From contig CM057006.1 of assembly GCA_029891345.1 (NCBI GenBank), forward strand, positions 44,564,556-44,628,555: DNA of 64,000 nucleotides, in the 5' to 3' direction. Source of the DNA: Dryococelus australis (lineage: Eukaryota; Arthropoda; Insecta; Phasmatodea; Phasmatidae). Every line of letters begins with the position of its first letter. Position 1 is the first letter of the stretch. The position numbers and the translations under genes are program-made. The notes beneath the pieces were generated by a model, which had not been told where the DNA came from, made no database searches, and saw nothing but the letters and a program-made list of their open reading frames with translations. Positions 10,975 to 22,720 of the stretch are shown one piece after another.

Positions 10975-11680
10975 TGTTACGCGCTCGCTGATACGCATCT
11001 CGAGCGAGCGAGTGGACGTGAAGTTATATGATAGCGGCAGCAAGTCAATGGAATGTTTTGAATGACAAGAGAGCGATACCCAGGAACCGCGTTTCTGTTG
11101 CAAAGACCTAGCCGGCACGTGAATCCTTTTTGCGGCGCGTGCTGCTGGCCTTGGTTGTATTGAGTTTCTGTATTTAACTGTAGAGTTTTCTAGTGGTTTG
11201 CTGCCCCAGTCTCTCTAAGCGTGACTCGGGTGTATCGTACTTTCCAGGACAAGGTCATCAGAATATAAATTGTGCGATGGGCCTCCGGGCCGGGAGTTGT
11301 TATTGATGAGTGAATGAGTGGCTGGAGATTTGGCGATTGACGATGAGCGAGAAGAGAAATGAGCGGCGAGAGAAGTGACCAGCGGGAGGAAAACCTGCTA
11401 CCGCGAGCATCGGCACAGCGAATAGTGCGGCAGGCAGGCTGGCATGAGTGAAAGACATTACAGATTATGGCAAAAGACAGACGAAGCGTGTTTTTTTAAT
11501 ACTTAGTAGGAGTAACTGACTTACTCAGAGAAATTAATTAAGAAATGCATTAATTAGACTTAAAATATACATTAAATATTGCACTCAGAGAGAAATAAAA
11601 AGAGTAATAGCAGAGACAGATAAATTAATGCTGTGAATAATAGCTGTGTGAATAAATTAAAATCAAATCTAATCCTCAGG
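10975..11680 (+). mobile_element. LTR-like block, third member
   Basis: Starts TGTTACGCGCTCGCTGATAC, sharing TGTTACGCGCT with the block at 5258. It has a TATA-like AATATAAATTGTGCGATGGG near 11266, then a purine-rich leader (GAGCGAGAAGAGAAATGAGC near 11345), then an AT-rich tail. The architecture matches the 5258 block but overall similarity is weak, so this may be a relative rather than a copy. The right limit is approximate. Confidence 0.35.
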
Positions 11681-12928
11681 TAATGTCTATCTCATAAAAT
11701 ATGGCAAGATTTTGACAGTCAGCGAGTGGCAACTTGACTTATACGAAACGAACAAAGTGCCGCTTACAAAATCGTGTATCAGCTGATGCACGAACGAACA
11801 AAAGTTAATATTAAGTTGGCTATTCTGAGTGCACTGGCGACGCACATCACACAAGTGTAAAATACGCGATAACAAAGAGTTCCTAGATTAATTAATATAT
11901 TTTATTTTGCGTGGTCACAAAACAGCGGTCATAAGTGTTACAAACTAATCTTCGTGTTAAAGTAGTTATGTATAGGTGTTCAAAATGTAATGCTCATTAA
12001 GACGATCCAGAACCGGATGAAACGCGACTTCAAACCTTAGATCTGTTCATGTCGTATTCCCACTGTCCATCCATGCTTTCCATATATGCTTGATATTGAT
12101 TCCAAAAGCCTACAGAAATATTGCATGATAATATTGAATTTATTTTCAAATAATTTGACGAAATATATTTCAAATTCGTGTCGTTTCGAGACAGTAATAG
12201 GAGAAAGGTCGAGTTTTAAAAAGCAGGATCTAGAGGCCGCGAACCTGTGGCTACCTGTCGGCTCACACACTTAACCATCTGTGAGGTCTTTCTCGAACCT
12301 AACCAGCTATAACGCTCAAATGAATAGGTCTCGTATGTAAAATAACAAATTTACGAACAGATACCAATAGTTTTATTTTTCCGCGAGCTCTGCATAATTT
12401 TTAAAGCAACATATATTTCGTGTACAGCGATTTAGATTTAAGCGTTTTTATACCTCCATTCAACGAGATATATTATCTAGTTCCTTGATCATATTACCGT
12501 GCAGTTATCAACAGTTTCTTCATTATGTGTTGATGGTAGCTATCACGAAAGTGTGTGACAGTCACTGCACGATAGGTCCTGTTTACACACACGGTCGAGA
12601 CATGCTGTGATAGTCAACCTCAAAAGGGACATGTTCAACAACACTTGTGTAAATACATTGATAGGCTCTCCATTTATATCCCTCTGTCGAGAGTTTGATG
12701 TTTGTTGGGATGGTTAAATATCGCGGCAGGAATTTAATGACAAGTAAACATATTTTGTTCTCGTAGTTTATTATATGACAATAAATATGGTGTAAATTCT
12801 GCTGTGTCATACCTATATGATAGTAAACGTCCTGTCATGATTGCCACATAGTGTAAGAACCGCGACAGATATTAACAGAATCAAAATAATTCTGCAATGT
12901 TACTCTCAATGGAACACATCTAAACACA
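11681..12928. other. Spacer, nothing recognised
   Basis: AT-rich sequence with short open frames on both strands at 12037-12274 and 12583-12810. I recognise no domain or repeat. Confidence 0.5.
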
Positions 12929-13335
12929 GCTGTTCACGATAAAGTGAGCACTTTTGAAATTAACCTTAGAAAAATGTCACTGCCCCTACCTGCATAAATT
13001 TTAACGGGTGCCTTGAGTAACATGCGCCTGGTAAAGTTGGCAACGATGGAGGGAAAGTATTTCCGTATCTTAAAGTCGAATAAAAAGGGTTAGGTAACAA
13101 TTTATAATAATATAAATAATTTATAGCTGTTTATGTTCTTTTTAACGACTCAGTGGGTAAAATTTATAACATGTTTGCTTTTCTAATAACTTCGCAGTTT
13201 CACTTGACCGACACATGAATAAATTGATGAGGCTCATGGCAATATTAATTTTACATAAGGCGTAAGAATACACAACGTTCATGAAAGTAAATCTTAAGCA
13301 GGGCTTTCAAAAGTGCTTATTTTACCGTGAACAGC
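12929..13335 (+). mobile_element. MITE family A, copy
   Basis: Left end GCTGTTCACGATAAAGTGAG, right end TTACCGTGAACAGC, a near-perfect terminal inverted repeat. The interior matches family A (TTAACCTTAGAAAAATGTCA, CTGCCCCTACCTGC, GACACATGAATAAA, AGTAAATCTTAAGCAGGGCT). Confidence 0.85.
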
Positions 13336-14237
13336 CTCTGGGGCTTGCTACATCCTGCAACCAGGACGACACGAGAAACGCTGTGTAACCAAGAAAACCA
13401 CAAATCAATATAAAACCAGCAAACAAAACTCGAGAACAGTTTAAACGTACAGTATCTCCAGAAATTATAAATAGACACACTGTATGGGAGAAGTTTTTGT
13501 ATTTGAAAACTATTTCAGTATAAACCATGCAAAAGCACCAAATATTCACCGAACACTACTTCCACAAAATATACTGCTACAAAAATTGCATTTGTTCATT
13601 AGAACTGAGTACATTTCTGGCTATTCAGTAAAGCTACTTTTATAGATTGCAAATCAAGACTAGAAAAAGGCAATGTTAAAACAGCCCTTAAAATATCACG
13701 ACACAGCATGAAAATTTAAACTTTGCATAAGGCTGAAAAATCACAACTTTTGGAGTATATTATAAACAGCAACTCCTTTTAAGTCTCTCGTGGCACAGTA
13801 CGCTAAATTACCTTAATTCATGTGTATGGGTACTTCCCAAAAATATTTGTTTAAATGGTGTAAAATTTTAACAATTTGCCATTTACTACAGGTACTTGTT
13901 TTCTTTCTCACTAACATTTGTTAAAATCGTGTAAGAGATCATTATCCTTTTAAGTATAACAGTAGATAGAATGAGAGAGCTAGCGCAGCGCACTAAAATC
14001 GGTAATCCCCTTAAAAGTATAGGAGAAAACTAACATAACTATTTTCTGCCATTTTTACCGAAAGTACAAGAAAAAATAAAAAAACACAAAAGGCAAAATC
14101 AAGTAAATTTCACCATTTTAAGCAACTTTTTAATGTTTTCTAGAAACGTTATTGTATCAAGCATACAATCTAAATTAATAAAATTTAATCCAATATTATG
14201 TAAACTTAAGACGAATGAAATGAAATTATAGATTTTA
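13336..14237. other. AT-rich spacer, possibly Polinton left portion
   Basis: No gene recognised. The compositional shift to very AT-rich sequence begins here and continues through the Polinton genes, so part of it may belong to that element. I did not find a Polinton terminal repeat. Confidence 0.4.
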
Positions 14238-14474
14238 AGAGAATTTTATATTATGCATAGTATTTCCATTCTTCATTTCATTAAAACCTTTATATGCCAT
14301 AAAAACTTGTCTCTCATTTATTAAATTTTACAGAAATAATACAATTATTATTTTTTACCAAACTTAGATTCATAAATTTTAAATTCTGCAGCAGCATAAC
14401 ATTTATTAATTTCAAGATCTTGTAGTTTAGTGAATTCATATGAATTGTTTAACTTTTTTTATAAGTGATTCCAT
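14238..14474 (-). pseudogene. Small Polinton-type protein, decayed
   Basis: Reading the minus strand from an ATG at 14474 (MESLIKKVK...), a second frame continues with a segment rich in charged residues (KLQDLEINKCYAAAEFKIYE), then two in-frame stops, and a final piece ends in KGFNEMKNGNTMHNIKF and a stop near 14238. Polintons and related insect elements often carry a short opposite-strand gene of about this size, with a similar start and a similar motif at its end; its role is not established. Assignment rests on motif resemblance and position next to the Polinton polymerase. Frameshift and stops make it non-functional. Confidence 0.4.
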
Positions 14475-14524
14475 TTTGTTGTATTTATAAGGAAAGAAAT
14501 TTATTAAAAGGAAAAAAAATCTTT

Positions 14525-14569
14525 ATCATTTTAAGTTCCATGTGTTTTCAACCTGGAACTTAAAATGAT
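14525..14569. terminator. Perfect 16-bp hairpin between divergent Polinton genes
   Basis: ATCATTTTAAGTTCCA (14525-14540), a 13-base loop, then TGGAACTTAAAATGAT (14554-14569), a perfect inverted repeat. It sits between the start of the minus-strand small gene (14474) and the start of the plus-strand zinc-finger ORF (14621). Its position between starts, not ends, argues more for a regulatory or structural site than for a terminator; the function is unknown. Confidence 0.5.
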
Positions 14570-14620
14570 TTCTGAAAATGAATTGTTTTATTTTTATTTA
14601 AATATTTTTTTATAAATAAA

Positions 14621-14958
14621 ATGGAATCAATGCTCGAAATGGAAAATAATATCATATGTAAACAACGTAAGAAATGTGGTGATTATTAAACATTGAATGT
14701 TTTCCAACACATAAACTCACAAAAGATAAGCATATTAACACATATAAAAGATGTGTCAATAAATATCAGAGAAATCATAATGGGTCAAAAAAAGTATTAT
14801 GCGAATGTGGGAAATATGTTTGTATTCCATATCTCAAAAAGCATAAAAATACTAAATTACACAATACAAATGAAATTCACCATGGCGATTATTCAACTAA
14901 GATATGTATAGTATGTAATGAGAATAAACCCATCGATTTTCCAAAAACAAGAAGTTAA
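14621..14958 (+). pseudogene. Polinton zinc-finger ORF, one frameshift
   Basis: An ATG at 14621 opens MESMLEMENNIICKQRKKCG; the frame stops near 14686 and coding continues in the next frame (ECFPTHKLTKDKH...) to TAA at 14956-14958. The continuation contains a C2H2-like unit (CECGKYVCIPYLKKHKNTKLH) and a following CxxC pair (CIVC). Small basic proteins with this CECG...H...H unit accompany Polinton and related polymerases. About 110 codons. DNA binding is inferred from the finger. The ORF ends roughly 190 bases before the polymerase N-terminal domain. Confidence 0.5.
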
Positions 14959-15149
14959 ATAACTAAAAACATTGTTTTCAATATTTACAATAAATAAAAC
15001 AGCATTTTATTCCATTCAATTAGTTATTTTTATATTATTCTTGGGTAAAGATGAATGTACCAAACTGCCATTTAAAAAATTAAAACTTATTTATACATTT
15101 CTTCCTGCTAAACAAAACAAAAAAAAAAAAAAGACTGCAAACAATCTAA

Positions 15150-18100
15150 CAGTTGAGTTGAGCGGGAGGAGAGTGCAAGAGTTAAAAATCTTAGGTAAAG
15201 AATTTAAAATTAGATCTTGGTATAATTTAAGGGATGCTGATCTAAAAACAGCTACTATACAATTTATTAGAAATGAAGAAAGGAAGGAAAAAACTTCACG
15301 AATTTACCATATTCATGTGTCAATGTCAAAGAACAATATTCAAAAGATAGAAATGAATTAAAATAAATATTTCCATTCTCTAATAATTTATTTGTATAAC
15401 CTAGATATAAAAATAAGCAGATAACATAATGGGTAACAAATAATAATATTACAAGTTTACCTTTGGCTGACGCTAATATCAATGAATCATATCCCAAAGA
15501 TAAAAAAGAACTTGCAAAGCCTAGAAATAAAAGTAAGCAAATAACAGAACAGCTAACAAAAAATAATTTTACGAATTTACCTTTAGCTGATGCTAATATT
15601 AATTAATTATATGAAGAAGACAAAAAGGAATTAAAAGAAATCCTCCCATTCCCACTAATGTAATTATAAAGAAAAGAAATAGAAGAACGAATAATAATAT
15701 ATAGTAAATCAAGCTTTAAATGGCAGGATATCAACATATAACATTGAAAATACCTTTAATTTGGTACAACCTAATCACTTTTTAACTTCAGTGAAATATA
15801 AGGTATTTGAGATAATACATGATCTTAGGAAATTTAGAGGGGTGAAAACTAAAATTAAATTATATGCCAATTATCGCAAGAAAAAGACTAACCAAGTATA
15901 ATTATTCACATTTAAATCACAAAACTATAGAGTATTCAATGAAGGAGAAATAAAATTATTTACATAGTTATAGAACAAGGATAACTTACACGATTATCTG
16001 AATTTGAAAAAAAAAAAAAAAAAAAAAAAAAAGTCCAGATTAAAAATTAGATAGAGTAATTGGAATACAGTCAGCTATAAATAAGTACAATCCATTAAAC
16101 GGAGCATCATATATTGAACTACCAGAAGACATTAAGAAATAAAAAAAGCATGTATTAATGTGAAAAATGAAAATCAAAAATGTTTTCTTTGGGCAATAAA
16201 GTCTGCATTGTTTCCAGCAGAAAAAGATCTAAAAAGAGTAACTAAATATAAAAATGTGGGGCTCAATATCTATAAAGTAATACACAAATATGAATATCCT
16301 ATTAAAATAGATTATATACCAAAAATAGAAAACTAAATCGATCTATCTATCAAAATATACTCTATTGAAGGTAAGTCCACTGTATATTCACTAAAACCTA
16401 CAAAAAATAAAAAGGAAAAACATATAAATTTATTTTATTTCAACAAAGATAAAAACTCACATTACTGTTGAATAAAAGATTTATCGAAGTTGCTTTCTGC
16501 ACAGAAAAATAAACATAATGGCAGAACTTATATGTGTGATATGTGTGTTCAATTCTTTACATCACAAGAGAAATTAAATAAACATACAGAAGACTGCTCT
16601 AAAAATGAATCAGTAAGAATCAGTATACCTTTGAAAGGAGAGCAAATATTTTTCAAAAATTACAAACATACAATGAAGGTTCCTTTCGCAATATATGCAG
16701 ATTTTGAATCAATTCTAAAGAAAATACCAAAAACCAAACCGAATCCAAAGGAAATAAATAAATTTAACTTAAAAATATCCAGTTTTAACAGAGGACGATA
16801 TTGATAATGGTTTTTATAAGGAGGTACTTAAAGAAAGATATAAACTTACTGATGAAAAAATTAATACCATTGATTTAAATTTGATTGATGAATCATATAC
16901 AATGAAATATCAGTTACATTAAGCTTCTGGTTTTTACTATTATATTGTATCTAGTTATGGTGATTATAAACCACCAGTTGTATGTCGAGGCCCAAATGCA
17001 CATGAGATGTTTATACAATCAATGCAAAGGAAAGTAGAAGAGATTGGGGAAATATATTCACAAAATGAAGCAATGCATCCACATACAAAAGAAGAAAAAT
17101 TATTATATAATAGATCTAAAAAAGTCCTGTATGTGGATGTAATTATACGGAGGTAAATAAAAAAGTAAATCATGATCATATAACTGAAAAATTCATTAAC
17201 TCAGTATGTATTGATTGTAATCTACAATTAAAGTTACCCAATTTTGTTCCAATTTATTCTCATAAGTTAGCTGGATACGATGATCATTAATTTATTAAAG
17301 AGCTCTAAGATATTATGAGAAAGATATAGATTTAATTGCAAATAATGAAGAAAAGATTGTTACTTTTGGGAAAGCAACAGAAAAATTAAAAAATGAGATT
17401 TATAGACACATTAAAATGTATGGCAAGAGGTTTGGATAGAATATAATCTAAATTAAGTAAATATCAAATGAAACATACACAAAGCATTTTCCAAAAGATC
17501 AAGTAAATTTAGTAATTAGGAAAGGTGTTTATCCATATGATTATATGGATAGTTGGAAGAAATTTTATGAAACTGAGCTTCCACCAAAAGTGAATCTTAC
17601 AATAAATTAAATGAATCTGATATAACTGATGATGATTATGACCATGCAGAACGTGTATGGGATCAATTTAATATGAATAATTTTGGATAATATCACAATT
17701 TATACTTAAAAATTGATGTGTTACTATTAGTGGATGTATTTGAAAACTTTAGAGAAACATGTATAAATGCATATGATTTAGATCCACCATGCTATTTTAC
17801 AGCACCCAGATTATCATGGGATGCAATGTTAAAAATAACTGAACAACAATTAGATTTACTACATAATTATGATACGATTTTAATGTTAGAAAAATAAATT
17901 AGAGGCAGAATTTAACAATGTTGTAAGAGATATGTAAAAGCGAATAATAAATATTTAGACAATTTTAATCATAATCAAGAGTCTAACTATTTAGATTATC
18001 TGATGTGAATAATTGATATGGTTGGGCAATGTCTCAATACTTACCATATCGTGGTTTCGAATGGGTTGATTATCCAGAATTTAAAATAGATTTTTACCAA

Positions 18101-19085
18101 AATTATAGACTATCTTAAATCTTAAGGATGATTCTGATCATGGTTACATTTTAGAAGTAGATTTAGAGTATCCACAAGATCTACATAAATTGCATAAAGA
18201 TCTTCCATTTTGTCCAGAAAATAAAGTAGTTCCAGGAACAAATTAGTCTTAATTATTGACATCTTTACTTAATAAACAAAAGTATGTAATACACTGTCGA
18301 AATTTGAAACAGTGTCTAAATAATGAGTTCAAGCTTACAAAAATACATAGAAAATTAAGTTTAATCTGTCTGATTGCTTAAGAAAGTACATAGATTTAAA
18401 TACATCGATGAGAACTAATGCAAAAAAACGATTTTGAATAAGATTTTTATAAACTGATGAATAATTCTGTTTTTGGTAAAACAATGGAAAATATAAGAAA
18501 CAGAGTAGATATAATATTAATATCAGATGCATAAAAATGTGAAAAATTAGTAGCAAAAGCAAATTACAAAAGAAGTACCATTTTGGACATATCGAAAGAG
18601 TTAATGTAAAATTTTCATTATAAAGTGAAGAAACCAAAATATGGAGATAACTTGGAATTATGCTATCAAGATACCGATTCCTACATATAGAATATAATAA
18701 CAAAATATTTTTTACGAAGATATGAAGTCTGTGATAGAAAAATTTGATACAAGTGATTACCCAAAAGATAATATGTATAGAATACCACAAAAATACAAGA
18801 AAATGTTAGGTAAGATGAAAGATGAATGTTATGGGAAAATAATGAAAGAATTTGTTGGTTTAAGACCTAAAATGAATGCTTATAGAGTTGATGATAAAGA
18901 AAACAAAAGATCGAAATGTGTAGTTAATAAGAGAATAAAATTTGAGGACTATAAGAATTGTTTGTTTAGTTAAAAAAAAATACAATATAGAACAATTAAT
19001 TGAATAAGGAGTGAGAAACATGGAATATATGTAGTCGAAGTATATAAAATAGCATTAAGTCATTGTGATGATGAAATGGCGCACT
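15150..19085 (+). pseudogene. Polinton protein-primed DNA polymerase B (decayed)
   Basis: Type B DNA polymerase of the protein-primed (DNA_pol_B_2) class, about 1,300 codons, broken by many stops and several frameshifts. In order: a SAP/Rho-N-like N-terminus (LKILGKEFKIRSWYNLRDAD, 15184-15250); a 40-codon tandem repeat (15401-15640); a conserved INKYNPLNGASYIELP block (about 16080-16130); a C2H2 finger (CDMCVQFFTSQEKLNKHTEDC region, 16535-16600); ExoI YADFES (about 16694-16711); a degraded HNH-like CxxC...NHDHIT segment (about 17130-17190); ExoII SHKLAGYDDH (about 17260-17290); GVYPYDYMDSWKKF (about 17525); motif A DVNN-stop-YGWAMSQ (about 18002-18035); motif [13 protein letters not shown] (about 18455-18490); and motif C YQDTDS (18664-18681). 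A stop codon interrupts motif A. It would copy the Polinton genome with a terminal protein primer in an intact element. Confidence 0.85.
15401..15640 (+). repeat. 120-bp tandem duplication (40 codons x 2)
   Basis: Units 15401-15520 and 15521-15640, both starting CTAGA(T/A)ATAAAA and both encoding a NLPLADANIN core (written with one substitution, S for N, in the first). The period is exactly 120 bases, so the repeat keeps the polymerase frame. Each copy now carries its own stop codon. Confidence 0.8.
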
Positions 19086-20200
19086 TTTCCAGCATCTTGG
19101 GCACATCTGGAAAGTGTAGTGGTGCTCTTATTGGTAATCTGGCCTTCTTTGCTGTCCTCTTGTTGCAGGTATCGTAGTGAGGATTATGGGAAAATTATCT
19201 AAGGGAACTTTCACAGAAAAACTGTGGGGAAAATTTTCTATGTGAATTTTCACAGAAAAATTTTGGGGTAAATTTTGACGGTGTTTTTTTAGAATGTGAT
19301 AGATTCAGTTTTGTGGGATCCTTGAAAGGATAGGCCACAAAGTTCGGCGACATTTGAATGGCAGTAAACATGGACAGGGGTGTGGTATGGGGGGCTGTGG
19401 TGAAGTGGTGGGTAGAAGAGTAATTTCATATGGTGATAATAGATTCCAGGGAAATCTGGGGAATTTTTGGATATAGTTACCCGGGTGCCAGGCATCACTA
19501 GCATGATGCCGTACTCTGGTAGAGCATTCTCTTGTAGTCACAGGGTCGTTCGGCTGACGACCAATATGGTATCCTTCCTGGCGTACTGGTACTCCTCGTT
19601 GAATAATAATAACTGATGATAAGTAAGTGGTTTGCATGCTATACCATAGCCTCTTCGGGCTAGCCACATGCCCTCAGTTACACTTGAAAACAGTACGACG
19701 AATTAAATATATACAAAAGCAAACACACTTGGTACTATAGACACAAGATTACGCTTTGGCGGAAAGTAGGGCCCACGCCATTAAAAGTCTTTAGACTGGC
19801 CTGAAATAATATACATTGTTTCTTAGATGTAAGATGTATTCAGGTTACGCTTTACAGGTCCCCCTAAGAGACAAATTAATACGGCACTTGCCAGGCATAA
19901 GCCTGCCGGTAAGGCGATACTGAAAAATGGAATATGGTCAACAATAATTAATGTGAAGTTAAAGCTTCCCCAGGTGATGCAAGCTCTGGGGAAGTGGAGG
20001 AGAGGTGTTATGAGCAGCTTAAACGGAACGGTTCCAGTAATTAAAGTCTATTGCAGGTTATTAATGATAAGTTCACAAAGATGAAGTGCCACTGGGGTGC
20101 AAAAACCAGAGACTCGCCATGTACGCAACCTGCTCCTCCGGAAACTGTAATTTTACTAACTATGTAGACGTGATCCACTGGCCGGCTTGCCACACCGGCG
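19086..20200. mobile_element. Retrotransposon terminal block, left
   Basis: Non-coding block related, in the same orientation, to 32600-33620. Matching landmarks, in order: TTGCAGGTAT(C/A)GTA; ACCC(G/A)...GTGCCAG; a GTTCGGC-centred word; GAATAATAATAACTG versus GAATAAAATTATTACTGG; TTCCCCAGGTGATGCAAGC versus TTCCCAGGAGATGCAAGC; and GGTTCC(A/G)GTA. It lies between the Polinton polymerase and the G1 gag region. It could be the 5' LTR and leader of G1 or the 3' LTR of a minus-strand element such as G2. Similarity is ancient, with many gaps. Confidence 0.45.
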
Positions 20201-20923
20201 AATCACGTGGAACTACTTTCTAACACAAGTAGCAATACGATTGACTTACCACACTTACTGTGTGCCAAAAAACACAATATACCTCTTCAAAACATGCCTA
20301 AAAGTAACATAGAACGAACACAGTGAGTGAGATGTGGATGGTAAACATATAGAATGAAAAAAGAAAAGAAAATAACGAAAGACACATCACACTCTGAGTA
20401 AAAAAAAGAATGGGCTGCTTTATTTAAAGTCTGTCCAAGTCTAATACCTGTATATTAATTGGTGTCTGCCTTAAATCCTTGCTTGCCCTTACGAAAATTA
20501 AAGTAGATTGTGAAGGTTAAGAATCCTCCATGCTATAAGGCTCATGGCTTCTGTAGCCAGATGATGCACTGAATGGCACTCGCACTTACACCATGCTGCA
20601 CTGTTTGCGTGGCATCTCTCACACCCATGTGCACTAACTCAGCGGGTAAGTGAGAACGAAAGAGAACACAGTACCATAAATTTCACATGTCAACACAGCG
20701 CAATGAGAGAAGCAGAGATTGATCAACAACTAAGGAAATTCTCATGTGCTCAATGTGCACCGCAACTGTCGCTGCCACCCCTCTTCCAACTATGTGTGCA
20801 GGGACCTCAATACTGGTCATGCCCCCCGCACATTCTATGCAACTACTCCAGGCAACCACGGATGCAGTGGATGACAGCATAGTGGCATTCATCATGCTGC
20901 GTGTTCCAGCAGGGTGAACAAAT
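20201..20923. other. Leader/spacer upstream of G1 gag
   Basis: No protein recognised on the + strand. A minus-strand open frame at 20683-20943 is in antisense position to retroelement leader sequence and has no known domain. Confidence 0.4.
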
Positions 20924-21785
20924 ATGAGTCCAACCATAAACACACCAACAAGGCTTCAGTCCCTGGCAACTTATCCCGGCATGGCTAGGGAAGATCTGGC
21001 AGCCTTCCTACATGACCGCACAAAGAGACTCAGTTGTTACAAAGTGGAAGAGAATGACTGGCCGAATAGCATCGTTGACATACTCAGAGGTGACACCAGA
21101 ATGTGGTGGCATGGAATATCATACTACAGCATGACTTGGGCGAGTTTAGTAGCACTTTCACATGCCGCATCGCAAGCACCTTTCCCTTGATAAGAGCATG
21201 CAGTCAAGTGAACCTAAAGGAACAGGGAGAGGTATCACACTACAATTTCGTCACTTAAATGGTTAGTTTTATTCGTTCCTACCATCCAGAAATGTCATCA
21301 GAGAAATTTTTGAAGTTGTGGCCAGTACACACCGAGCAGAATACCATGCTGCCTTGGCACCAATGATCTATGCCACCAGAGCCGACTTCATCCGAACAGT
21401 CATGTTGCTCGACGCTAGTATCCAGGCACAGCCGCACTACGATCGCGAAACTGAGCATCTGCGACAAGACCACAGACAGTTTCGAGACAAACATGCGAAC
21501 ATGACTGCAACAGTGTCAATAAGTGCGACAAAAACACCAACACATAATACACCTGCCAAAACAAGGGAACATCGACTGAACAGAACCACCCCTTCTTGTA
21601 CTGCAACCAGTACAAAAACACCACCAGCCACGTGTAGATGGTGTGGAGGTCCACACTGGAACAACGAATTACCCAGCAGAGCAACAACATCCACAGCTGA
21701 GGAGAAGGGAAAGTCGCCTCTGGGAAATAGAACCTCGGGTTATAGTGACCCGACACCAACTGCCCCAGGTCACGCAAAATTTTGA
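20924..21785 (+). pseudogene. G1 gag-like region
   Basis: Starts MSPTINTPTRLQSLATYPGM and contains a segment with WWHGISYYSMTWASL, which matches LWGAVNHYSMQWEKF in the G2 gag. After a frameshift near 21190 the region continues with STFPLIRACSQVN, and a later frame (21318-21785) ends with a zinc-knuckle-like CRWCGGPHWNN whose last cysteine is missing. In an intact element this would be the capsid/nucleocapsid protein that packages the RNA. Frame breaks and the damaged knuckle show that it is dead. Confidence 0.6.
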
Positions 21786-21839
21786 CCGAACTGATGCCAC
21801 AGTAGACCTTGTTATCACAGATTATCGACCCAACTAACA

Positions 21840-22000
21840 GTTTCATCCACATTTCCGAATTGAGAGCTCTTATCGACACAGCTGCCTCTCACAACTTCAT
21901 ACGCACCAAACTCATTAACGCCAGTGACAACTGGCCTACACAACACATTGTTTACTTAGCTACCAGCCAGCACACTGGCGAGACAGTGGGAGTATATTGA
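21840..22000 (+). pseudogene. G1 aspartic protease
   Basis: A short frame contains LIDTAASHNF, the retropepsin active-site region, with alanine where the usual motif is DTGAS or DSGAS. Downstream hydrophobic residues (HIVYLATSQHTGETVGVY) match the protease of G2. The catalytic aspartate is present. In an intact element it would cut the Gag-Pol precursor. The frame closes at about 21998. Confidence 0.6.
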
Positions 22001-22019
22001 GGATATTGAGGATTTTGAG

Positions 22020-22720
22020 ACCCTTACCACCGCACCTAAAAAAGACGGGTCATTGTGGTTCTGTGTAGACTTGCATCAACTAAACCAAGTCACTAAGAGT
22101 GCCCCACCCTACATCCATGTCAAGGATGTCCTCGGTACATTAGGATGTACAAAAGTTTTGACCACAATCGATCTCCACAGTGGATATTTGCAAGTCTCGG
22201 TGCAACCATAAGATCGAAAAAAAAAACAGCTTTCACTGCCACCGACGGGTGCAGATTTCAATTTTGTGCCATGCCATTTGGCATCAAGTGCATGCCATCA
22301 ACATTCCAAACTATTATGGTGAGAGTACTGGATGGTCACATCTTTGAGTTTGCCTTGACATATGTAGACGACATGGTCATGTGGTGAACCACATCCACCC
22401 TTTATCGCTCGTACTTGAACACCTAGCTATCAATGGCCTTAAATGTGCAAATCGCAAATGTCATATCGATAAGGCATAAATACAATTCCTCGTACACATT
22501 GTGGACGAGAAGGTAAGCCGTCCGACAGAGGAACATATGCGCCTTATCTAAGACTATCCAGCACCCACAACATGCAAACAGCTGAGGAAATTCTTTGGCC
22601 TTGCAAATTGGGTGCAGAAATATATAGATAAATTTGCCTTTGTCACCGCTCAATGCCCTCATGTCGCCGAACATCAAGTTCAAGTGGCTGGAAGAACAAC
22701 AGGAAATTCGACGAACTGAA
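22020..22720 (+). pseudogene. G1 reverse transcriptase
   Basis: Recognisable RT blocks: a degraded FCVDLHQLNQVT region (about 22060), an LTTIDLHSGY-like block (about 22155-22185, in a different frame from its continuation), KTAFTATDGCRFQFCAMPFG (about 22225-22285) and the active-site block LTYVDDMVMW (about 22355-22385), followed by a thumb/connection segment with KYIDKFAFVT. The YVDD catalytic aspartates are intact, but stops and frameshifts break the chain at several places, for example near 22200 and 22387. Confidence 0.8.

Larger units (their letters stand above)
13560..19085. mobile_element. Decayed Polinton/Maverick element (partial)
   Basis: A run of very AT-rich DNA holding, in order, a small minus-strand gene (14238-14474), a hairpin (14525-14569), a plus-strand zinc-finger ORF (14621-14958) and a protein-primed type B DNA polymerase (about 15150-19085). 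This combination is typical of Polintons/Mavericks and related adintovirus-like elements. No integrase, packaging ATPase, protease or capsid gene and no terminal repeats are recognisable, so only the polymerase side survives. The right end is cut at about 19085 by repeat sequence related to the Gypsy blocks. The left limit is a guess from composition. Confidence 0.7.

Noticed and set aside
15150-19085. Stop codons as reassigned codons in the Polinton polymerase
   Set aside because: TAA, TAG and TGA all occur, and they fall at positions where relatives have different residues (Leu, Tyr, Lys, Glu). Frameshifts are also present. This is ordinary decay and not a consistent code change.
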